IMG/VR virus record: IMGVR_UViG_3300033571_005378
Location: 1 to 43,234 of that record
Direction: 5' to 3' (one strand)
Source of the DNA: a virus
Length of the DNA: 43,234 bases
The notes under the pieces are model-generated. The model saw only the letters and a program-made list of their open reading frames with translations. It searched no databases and was not told where the DNA came from. Made by a program: the position numbers and the translations under genes. Shown one piece after another: positions 13,623-19,839 of the stretch (positions are counted from its first letter, which is position 1; each line of letters opens with the position of its first letter).

Positions 13623-14215
13623 TCGAGCGGGCAACCATCAAGGACCAAGTGCTAGCCGTCCTCAAGAGTGCGGACGGCTCGGAGGGACTCTTGTCGCAAG
13701 TCATCAACACGCGCATCGTGGCCGTTCTCGAAAACAAGGACACGGGCAGGAAGATCACGCACATCACGCGCAACATCGTCACCGACGCGGGCGATCTGTT
13801 TTACGCGCAGCGTGCAGTTGGTGCGGCCACAACGAACTTCACGGATGGCTCCAACGTCTTTGATGGCATCATCGAGATGTACAACGGCGCGAGCGCGTCG
13901 CCCGCAAAGGGAAACACGCGCGCCAACCTCGTTGGCCTTGTGAGTGGTAGTGCGAAGGCGCTTACGGCTGGCTACCCGAAGATCAACGACAGTGACGTTG
14001 ACAACACGGGAGCCGGAGTGGATGTCGTGACCTACGCCGTCAGCTACTCGAAGGTGGAAGCCAACGCATCCAACATCGCGGACATCATCATCACGAACCC
14101 CTCGCCGGGCGCGAGCGAGCCACTGATGATGCACGCCGAGTTTGGCACCCCGTTCACCAAGACCTCGAACGACACCCTCAAGGTGTTCGTGAACCACACC
14201 CTCAACGGAATCTGA
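13619..14215 (+). CDS. Hypothetical structural protein, 198 aa
   Basis: Beta-rich protein of unknown function. After a helical N-terminus (MIERATIKDQVLAVL) it has segments such as NTRIVAVLENKDTGRKIT and FGTPFTKTSNDTLKVFVNHTL, the latter resembling the C-terminal strand of tail or head accessory proteins. ATG 13619 overlaps the preceding stop (ATGA), which decides this start over later ones. Its position between portal and capsid genes suggests a virion protein, but the exact place in the particle is unknown. Confidence 0.6.
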   Translation: MIERATIKDQVLAVLKSADGSEGLLSQVINTRIVAVLENKDTGRKITHITRNIVTDAGDLFYAQRAVGAATTNFTDGSNVFDGIIEMYNGASASPAKGNTRANLVGLVSGSAKALTAGYPKINDSDVDNTGAGVDVVTYAVSYSKVEANASNIADIIITNPSPGASEPLMMHAEFGTPFTKTSNDTLKVFVNHTLNGI

Positions 14216-14216
14216 A

Positions 14217-14624
14217 ATGGCCGACAACGTTAGTTACACTCCGGGGTCTGGAATCAACATTGCTGCCGACGATGTCAGTGGCGTGATGTACCAGCGCGTC
14301 AAGCTTTCTGTTGGCTCTGATGGTCTAGCCGCCGACGCAAGCGCAACGAACCCGCTGCCCGTCGCTGGTTACGGCGAGTTGATCGAGGCGATTGAAGCGA
14401 TGCGCATGGCAATCCAGTCGATGGCGAAGGTGACGAACTGGTTGACCTACAACACAGCGATGCAGTTGCGTGTAACAACGGACGGCAACAGCAGCATGGG
14501 CACAGTTGCGACACTTAATCAGTTGCTTCGCATGGGTGCCATGAACTTTGACGTTGGGCAAGCCTACAAAGACTTTTCGGTTCTTACCGCAGACAGCCTC
14601 CGCAGAAACATCACGGTGACCTGA
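14217..14624 (+). CDS. Hypothetical structural protein, 135 aa
   Basis: Begins with a beta-rich segment (SYTPGSGINIAADDVSG then YQRVKLSVGSDG) followed by a central amphipathic helix (ELIEAIEAMRMAIQSMAKV) and a polar C-terminus. The opening resembles small virion proteins found in many podoviruses with no known role. It is tightly packed with neighbours on both sides (one base between genes), so it is part of the same structural operon. Confidence 0.55.
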   Translation: MADNVSYTPGSGINIAADDVSGVMYQRVKLSVGSDGLAADASATNPLPVAGYGELIEAIEAMRMAIQSMAKVTNWLTYNTAMQLRVTTDGNSSMGTVATLNQLLRMGAMNFDVGQAYKDFSVLTADSLRRNITVT

Positions 14625-14625
14625 A

Positions 14626-16059
14626 ATGGCAACTACGAACGGCAACAGGAAGATCCTCGACCTCAAGCGGTGGGAGTTTTTGGCAACCGCGCCCGTGACG
14701 CAGGATACGTCGATGTTCATTGCATCGTCGCGTCATTATCGCCAGCAGCAAATGTACTTCGCTGGCAACTCAGCCATTTGGCTTTATCAGCCAGACGAAG
14801 ATGGTTGGATTAATATCCCGAACTCCGGTCTTGGAACGCTAACTGGCGGCGCGTGCGGGACTGCCATTTCGTGGTCTACTGGATCAACTCTTGGTGTGGC
14901 GTTCCTTACCGCTACCGCAGGAACGACCAGCACCATCACGACCAATCAAACGCTGGCGCGTGATCTGCGCGGGTACTCGATCCACATCCTTGAAGGCCCA
15001 AATGCTGGGGCAACGTTGCCCATTGTGCGAAACACAACCGGGGCCAACGCCGTCATCACGGTGGATACGCAGGCAAGCGCATTTACCAACGCAACCAAGT
15101 ATCGACTGATTACTCCGCGTTGGTTTGTTCAATCGGGAGGTACGCAGGGTTCAACGTGGCGCTTCTACGACTTCGCCACCAACACTTGGTCTGCCAACCT
15201 CAGCATTACCAACCTTGCCGCCAGCATTGGCACTGACGCAAGAGTTATTGCCACTCCAAGTTGGATTGACACCGACTACGTCAAGTTCCATGAGTTCTTG
15301 GCCACGGGCACTGGCGGCTCTGCTGTTGAGGATTCGACTGCCAACTGGGCCACTGACCAGTGGAAGAACTTCCAAGTCCGCATCGTAAGCGGCACCGGGG
15401 CTGGCCAGATCCGCACCGTTGCAAGCAACACGGCAACTTTGCTCACGTTGACGGCTGCGTGGACTACACCTCCCGACATCGACAGCACCATCTCCATCGA
15501 GGGCAACGATGACTTTATTTACCTCATGGGCAACCTTGCTGTCACCCTGTACCGATACAGCATCAGCACCAACACTTGGACTGTTTTAACTCCAGTTGCT
15601 GCCCGGGCAGCCGCACCATCAAGTGCTTTGTCGGGTCATTGGGTTTGGGATTGCTCTGACTCCGCGTGGAGCAACACAAATGCCATCATCAACGGTCGCC
15701 GCATCTACAGCTTTCGTGCTGGCGGCGTTGGCACGCTTGACTACTACGACATTGCCGCAAACACATGGGTCAGCGGTGTTGTGTATGGCCCGGCTAACGA
15801 GACCTTCACCACGGGCACTCGCTACGCCTACAACGGCAACTTCCTGTACATCCAAAAGGACGCAACCCACAGGTTCTACAAGTACAACTTCGTAACCAGT
15901 GAGTTGATGCCGTTTGCTCAGTTGCAGTACCCGTCCGGTGGCGCACGCATTGGCGACTGCATGTTCGATGTGATCTACAAGGACGGCGCAACCAAGATCA
16001 CCTACATCTACAACCTCATCAACAACAGCACGATCATGGCAAGGATCATGGTGATCTGA
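14626..16059 (+). CDS. Kelch-like beta-propeller virion protein, candidate receptor-binding protein
   Basis: A 477-residue protein with at least three Kelch-type blade signatures: FYDFATNTWSANL, YRYSISTNTWTVLTPV and YYDIAANTWVSG. Between blades are two related inserts (ILEGPNAGATLPIV and IVSGTGAGQIRTVA), each followed by a threonine-rich strand. The propeller assignment is from these repeats. Propellers often bind glycans or proteins, and no conventional tail fibre is found elsewhere in the window, so a host-recognition role is possible. Its location between portal and capsid genes is unusual for a fibre. It is not a known galactose oxidase: no catalytic residues can be assigned. Confidence 0.55.
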   Translation: MATTNGNRKILDLKRWEFLATAPVTQDTSMFIASSRHYRQQQMYFAGNSAIWLYQPDEDGWINIPNSGLGTLTGGACGTAISWSTGSTLGVAFLTATAGTTSTITTNQTLARDLRGYSIHILEGPNAGATLPIVRNTTGANAVITVDTQASAFTNATKYRLITPRWFVQSGGTQGSTWRFYDFATNTWSANLSITNLAASIGTDARVIATPSWIDTDYVKFHEFLATGTGGSAVEDSTANWATDQWKNFQVRIVSGTGAGQIRTVASNTATLLTLTAAWTTPPDIDSTISIEGNDDFIYLMGNLAVTLYRYSISTNTWTVLTPVAARAAAPSSALSGHWVWDCSDSAWSNTNAIINGRRIYSFRAGGVGTLDYYDIAANTWVSGVVYGPANETFTTGTRYAYNGNFLYIQKDATHRFYKYNFVTSELMPFAQLQYPSGGARIGDCMFDVIYKDGATKITYIYNLINNSTIMARIMVI

Positions 16060-16062
16060 GCC

Positions 16063-16443
16063 ATGCTGCTTTCGCTCTTCTACGGTGAGGGCGCACAGAA
16101 ACAGAACGTCCTAGAGGTCGAACAGCTCGTCGAGTCGCGCATTGTCGCTCGACAGTTGTCGCGTTCTGTTGCGGATACCGCAACGGTTGTTGAATCTCTG
16201 GTTCGTAAGCCATACCTCGTTCCGAGCGCGGAAGAGGTCGAGACGATTTCTACGTCGATTGCCACGGCTTGGACTCTGGTCAAGGTGGTCAACGAGGGGC
16301 TTGTCCAGCCGGGCTGGTTCCCCGACCCGAGCAACGTAAAGGGTGGCGTCGGCTACGGCATTAAGTACGGCAACGACACCCCGTACCCTCTTATTGGAGC
16401 CGCCGACCTTGGCGTAGCCGTTGCGTATATTCGACGGCGCTGA
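16063..16443 (+). CDS. Hypothetical protein, 126 aa
   Basis: Protein of unknown function that starts MLLSLFYGEG and carries a helical stretch (VEQLVESRIVARQLSRSV) and a glycine-rich tail (KGGVGYGIKYGND). The N-terminal hydrophobic segment is too short for a signal peptide. It is followed by an intrinsic terminator, so it closes the first structural sub-operon with the propeller protein upstream; the two may be partners. Confidence 0.5.
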   Translation: MLLSLFYGEGAQKQNVLEVEQLVESRIVARQLSRSVADTATVVESLVRKPYLVPSAEEVETISTSIATAWTLVKVVNEGLVQPGWFPDPSNVKGGVGYGIKYGNDTPYPLIGAADLGVAVAYIRRR

Positions 16444-16464
16444 CTTGCTGCGTTTCTATCTGTA

Positions 16465-16497
16465 CCCGTAGCCGCCTTGTTATTGGCTAGGGTTTTT
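16465..16497 (+). terminator. Intrinsic terminator directly before a start codon
   Basis: CCC-G-TAGCC (16465-16473, with one bulged G) pairs with GGCTA-GGG (16485-16492) around an 11-base loop, followed by TTTTT (16493-16497). The next gene starts with GTG at 16500, and its best Shine-Dalgarno, AGGG (16489-16492), is the 3' arm of the hairpin. Confidence 0.7.
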
Positions 16498-16499
16498 GC

Positions 16500-16841
16500 G
16501 TGAGCAACTATGACCCCATCGATATCAGGGGGCAGGAACGTGCGCAGGCCGAGAAGGTTATGCGAGAGCGCCTGTCCCGTGAGACCGAAGAAGGTGACTT
16601 CAAGTGGCTCATGGGCAACAAGCGGGGCCGACGCATTGTGTGGCGGCTTCTGGATCAATCCGGCGTTTTCCGCCTGAGCTTCAATCCCAATGCAATGCAA
16701 ATGGCATTTGCAGAGGGCAATCGAAACTACGGGCTTCAACTGCTAGCGATGATCCACGCGCTGTGTCCAGAACTGTATCCGACTCTTGTGAAAGAGAACG
16801 CGAATGACCGCACTGACAGCGCCCGAAACGACTCCAACTGA
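16500..16841 (+). CDS. Bbp19-like phage protein
   Basis: A 113-residue protein whose core, LSRETEEGDFKWLMGNKRGR and the following RIVWRLLDQSGVFR, matches the Bbp19 family of BPP-1-like phages, encoded just upstream of the scaffold. The role in the virion or assembly is not established. It starts at GTG 16500, using AGGG from the terminator stem as probable ribosome site. It overlaps the next gene by 38 bases, so the polar C-terminal tail may be dispensable. Confidence 0.75.
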   Translation: MSNYDPIDIRGQERAQAEKVMRERLSRETEEGDFKWLMGNKRGRRIVWRLLDQSGVFRLSFNPNAMQMAFAEGNRNYGLQLLAMIHALCPELYPTLVKENANDRTDSARNDSN

Positions 16842-17442
16842 AGGCCAAGCAGTTGCACCACAGGCTCCCGCCGCGCCCGCACAGGCCGCGTCGGCACCTG
16901 AGCAGAAGGCTCCCCAGAACGCGCCGCAGCCCGTAGCTGCGGAACAGAAGCCCGTTTCCGACAAGCCGCAAGGCGCTCCGGAGAAGTATGAGTTCAAGAC
17001 TCACGAAGGCTTCGAGTTCGATTCCCAAGTACTGGAAGTATTTGGCAACGTCGCGAAGGAACTGAATCTCACTCAGGATTCAGCCCAGAAGGTTCTCGAC
17101 ACGATGGCTCCCAAGCTTCAGGAGCGTCAGAACCAGCAGCTTCAGACCATCCGCAACGAGTGGGTCCAGAACACTCGCGCTGATGCTGAGTTTGGGGGAG
17201 AGAAGCTTGATGCCAACCTAAGCGTCGCCCGCAAGGCGCTTGATGCTTTTGGCACCAAGGAACTCCGCAGTCTGCTGAACGATTCCGGCCTTGGCGATCA
17301 CCCGGAGGTCATCCGGTTCATGTATCGCGCCGGAAAGGCGATTAGTGAGGATCGTTTCGTGGCAGGGTCTCAGGGCGGCAAGGTTGCTGCACCTCAGACA
17401 TTCAATGACCTTGCCAATGTTCTGTACTCTAAGAAGGCTTGA
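16804..17442 (+). CDS. Putative capsid assembly scaffold
   Basis: A 212-residue protein directly upstream of the capsid gene. The first 55 residues are low-complexity Ala/Pro/Gln (VAPQAPAAPAQAASAPEQ), then a helical, glutamine-rich part (LQERQNQQLQTIRNEW) and a C-terminal globular region. Scaffolds of podoviruses are helical, Gln/Glu-rich and placed exactly here, and the corresponding BPP-1 gene lies in the same place. No protease motif is visible. The overlap with the Bbp19-like gene suggests coupled translation. Confidence 0.7.
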   Translation: MTALTAPETTPTEGQAVAPQAPAAPAQAASAPEQKAPQNAPQPVAAEQKPVSDKPQGAPEKYEFKTHEGFEFDSQVLEVFGNVAKELNLTQDSAQKVLDTMAPKLQERQNQQLQTIRNEWVQNTRADAEFGGEKLDANLSVARKALDAFGTKELRSLLNDSGLGDHPEVIRFMYRAGKAISEDRFVAGSQGGKVAAPQTFNDLANVLYSKKA

Positions 17443-17448
17443 TGACTC

Positions 17449-18492
17449 ATGGCTACGTTGACCGCAACTAATCTTACCCTTGCTGATTGGGCTAAGCGCA
17501 CCGATCCAGACGGCAAGGTTCCCGTCGTTGCTGAGCTGCTTTCGCAGACCAACGAGATTCTGACCGACTGCGTGTTTAAGGAGGGTAACCTGCCCACTGG
17601 CGAGCGCGTCGTTATCCGCACTGGTCTGCCGACCGTTTACTGGCGCTCGTTGAATCAGGGTATCCCGTCCAGCAAGAGCACGACCGCTCAGGTGGACGAG
17701 GCGTGCTCGATTCTTGAGGCCCGCTCGGAGGTCGATAAGGATCTCGCGATGTTGAATGGCAACACCGCGCAGTTCCGCCTGTCCGAAGACACGGCGTTCC
17801 TTGAGGCGATGAACCAGCGCATGGCCACGACCCTTTTCTATGGCAACCCCTCGGTTGATCCGAAGGAGTTCCTTGGTCTGGCTCCCCGCTATTCGTCTAG
17901 CTCTGCCGCAAATGGTCAGAACATTCTGTCCGCTGGCGGTTCTTCTTCGGGTTCGATGACCTCGGTCTACCTCGTTGTCTGGGGTGATCAGACGGTTTAT
18001 TGCCCGTTCCCGAAGGGCAGCAAGGCGGGTCTCATGCATGAAGACCTTGGCGAGCAGACGGTTTACACCGAAGGCTCTACCGCTGGTTCGGCTTCGAGCA
18101 CGAACCGCATGCAGGCACTGGTGACCCGCTACCAGTGGAAGAATGGTCTGGTGGTCAAGGACTGGAGGTATGTGGTTCGCATCCCCAACATTCTTCCCTC
18201 CGACCTTGGTACCAGCACTGGTACGCAGGCTGACAACGTAAACACTCAGCTTGTCAAACTGATGGCTCGCGCCATGTATCGCCCGCCGAATCTCAAGATG
18301 GGCCGCCCTGTGTTCTACATGAATCGAACGGTGCATAGCTACCTGTCGATTCAGGCCATGAACAAGGCGCAGAACGTTCTCGCAGTCAATCAGGGTCTGA
18401 GCCAGTTCGGCACCGCCACTTCGTGGCTGTCGTTCCTCGGCATCCCGATTCGTTGCGTTGACTCGATCCTCAACACCGAAGCCACGGTCTGA
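17449..18492 (+). CDS. Major capsid protein
   Basis: A 347-residue shell protein of HK97-like fold, of the Bbp17 type. Visible family features are the opening ATNLTLADWAKRTDPDGK, the segment GERVVIRTGLPTVYWRSLN, and the C-terminal region with IPIRCVDSILNTEATV. The order scaffold - capsid - cement proteins is that of BPP-1. The start ATG 17449 is seven bases after the scaffold stop. No frameshift or truncation is seen. It would form the icosahedral head together with the two cement paralogues. Confidence 0.9.
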   Translation: MATLTATNLTLADWAKRTDPDGKVPVVAELLSQTNEILTDCVFKEGNLPTGERVVIRTGLPTVYWRSLNQGIPSSKSTTAQVDEACSILEARSEVDKDLAMLNGNTAQFRLSEDTAFLEAMNQRMATTLFYGNPSVDPKEFLGLAPRYSSSSAANGQNILSAGGSSSGSMTSVYLVVWGDQTVYCPFPKGSKAGLMHEDLGEQTVYTEGSTAGSASSTNRMQALVTRYQWKNGLVVKDWRYVVRIPNILPSDLGTSTGTQADNVNTQLVKLMARAMYRPPNLKMGRPVFYMNRTVHSYLSIQAMNKAQNVLAVNQGLSQFGTATSWLSFLGIPIRCVDSILNTEATV

Positions 18493-18510
18493 TAAAAGGA
18501 GAAATCAACA

Positions 18511-19026
18511 ATGTATACTGACGCAAGTCTTAGTCTTACTAGCACCGCAGATCGTGCGGCTGGCGGTCAGGCAATTACCGGAGCGGCAGAAATTATTTCT
18601 TCCGACGTAATTGACCTTGGTGCCATCAGGGACATGGGTGAGGGTGAAGACATTTATGTCTACACTCGCGTAACTGGCACCTTTGCTGGCGGAACCAACC
18701 TTCAGGTTCGAGCAGTCATCGCTTCTGATGTTGGCCTTAGCGCCAACGTTCAGCTTGTTGGCTTCTCGGATGTGATCCCACTTGTTTCGCTGATCGCACC
18801 TACGGGCCAGAAGATGGGTTACGTTTGCGCTATTCGCATCAACCCGCTTCTTGCGGGCATCGTTAACGCAGCCGCTGCCGTGCAGGGAAATCTCGGTCAG
18901 TTGTATTTTGGCCTTCGGTATGTTCCGACTGGCACTTTTACAACTGGTGGCCGAGTGATCTCCGATGTTGTGATCGGCGTTCAGGATGGCAAGAAGAGCT
19001 ATCCGACTGGCATTACCGTTGGATAA
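18511..19026 (+). CDS. Capsid cement protein, Bbp16-like (paralogue A)
   Basis: A 171-residue, beta-rich protein that probably sits on the outside of the capsid and staples subunits, as Bbp16 does in BPP-1. The N-terminal signature IISSDVIDLGAIRDMGEGE is very similar to IISTDKVDLSMARDLGDGE in the next gene, so the two are duplicates. AAGGAG lies at good distance from ATG 18511, predicting high expression. It directly follows the major capsid gene. Confidence 0.8.
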   Translation: MYTDASLSLTSTADRAAGGQAITGAAEIISSDVIDLGAIRDMGEGEDIYVYTRVTGTFAGGTNLQVRAVIASDVGLSANVQLVGFSDVIPLVSLIAPTGQKMGYVCAIRINPLLAGIVNAAAAVQGNLGQLYFGLRYVPTGTFTTGGRVISDVVIGVQDGKKSYPTGITVG

Positions 19027-19043
19027 AGCCAAAGGAGGCTTTG

Positions 19044-19541
19044 ATGATCGCTGATCAACTACTTCTGTTTTCAAACGGGCAAACCGTTACTGGAACTGAT
19101 ACCAACATCATTTCCACGGACAAGGTTGATCTGTCGATGGCGCGTGACTTGGGGGACGGCGAAACGCTGTCCCTCCTTGTCACGGTCACGACAGCCTTCT
19201 CTGGCGCTGGAACTGTTCGCTTTGGACTGGCCGTCAGCCCGAATGCGGACATGTCCAGCAGTTCAACCGTTGTGCAGAGCGGACTCTATGCCTCTGCGCA
19301 GCTTGTCGCTCACACGGCAGCGGTTGGGGCTGGCACGCCAGCAACCAAGATCGTCGTTCCGTTGCCGGGCCTGATTACCGCCATCAGTGGCACCATTGGT
19401 GCGACTGGCGCTAGGTATCTGTCCGGCTACTACACGATTGTTGGTGCCATCTCTGCTGGTGCGATTCGTGCCGAACTCGTCAAGGATATCCAGATGCTGG
19501 ACGGCAGAACGTACTACTCCAAGAGCTTTACCATCGTCTGA
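19044..19541 (+). CDS. Capsid cement protein, Bbp16-like (paralogue B)
   Basis: Second member of the tandem cement pair, 165 residues, with the shared IISTDKVDLSMARDLGDGE block. Its opening, MIADQLLLFSNGQTVTGTD, is closer to the single Bbp16 of BPP-1 than that of paralogue A. AAAGGAGG precedes ATG 19044 by five bases; a TTG three bases earlier is an unlikely alternative. The two proteins may occupy non-equivalent sites on the shell, or one may have a new role. Confidence 0.8.
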   Translation: MIADQLLLFSNGQTVTGTDTNIISTDKVDLSMARDLGDGETLSLLVTVTTAFSGAGTVRFGLAVSPNADMSSSSTVVQSGLYASAQLVAHTAAVGAGTPATKIVVPLPGLITAISGTIGATGARYLSGYYTIVGAISAGAIRAELVKDIQMLDGRTYYSKSFTIV

Positions 19542-19544
19542 GCC

Positions 19545-19766
19545 ATGCCTAGATATCGAGCTTTGTGTCCTGTTTTCATCGATAACGCTTATCGTGATGA
19601 AGGTGCGATCTTCGAGTATTTGGGACCGCCCTGCCTCAACATTGAGTGCCTTGATGAACCGCAGGAAACTGCTGGTCAAAAGCCTTCCGCTGTACCCGAA
19701 GTAGCGCCGAAGAGGCGTGTACTTACTCGGGTTCGGCGGCAGGCACAGACCCCAAGCGAAGCCTGA
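19545..19766 (+). CDS. Hypothetical protein, 73 aa
   Basis: Small protein starting MPRYRALCPVFIDNAYRDEG, with a strand-rich N-terminal half and a basic, Ala/Pro-rich C-terminal tail. The N-terminal pattern (opening strand then a GAIFEYLGPP segment) is typical of short unnamed proteins encoded after phage cement genes. It is followed by the intrinsic terminator at 19798, so it ends the head sub-operon. Function is unknown. Confidence 0.6.
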   Translation: MPRYRALCPVFIDNAYRDEGAIFEYLGPPCLNIECLDEPQETAGQKPSAVPEVAPKRRVLTRVRRQAQTPSEA

Positions 19767-19797
19767 TTCAATTGCATTGCTAACGTTCTTTAGATGA

Positions 19798-19823
19798 GGG
19801 GTCGCCTAGTGCGGCCCCTTTTT
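19798..19823 (+). terminator. Intrinsic terminator between head and tail genes
   Basis: GGGGTCGC (19798-19805) pairs with GCGGCCCC (19811-19818), eight pairs including one T-G, around loop CTAGT, followed by TTTTT (19819-19823). The esterase-tail fusion gene begins 16 bases later. It probably lowers tail-gene expression relative to capsid genes. Confidence 0.8.
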
Positions 19824-19839
19824 GCATTCAGGATCAAAC

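Noticed and set aside
14626-16059. Diversity-generating retroelement target (as in BPP-1 mtd)
   Set aside because: No reverse transcriptase gene and no template repeat were seen anywhere in the window; the propeller gene shows no terminal repeat with adenine-specific variation.
17218-18336. 372-residue minus-strand frame
   Set aside because: Antisense to scaffold and major capsid genes, which are well supported.
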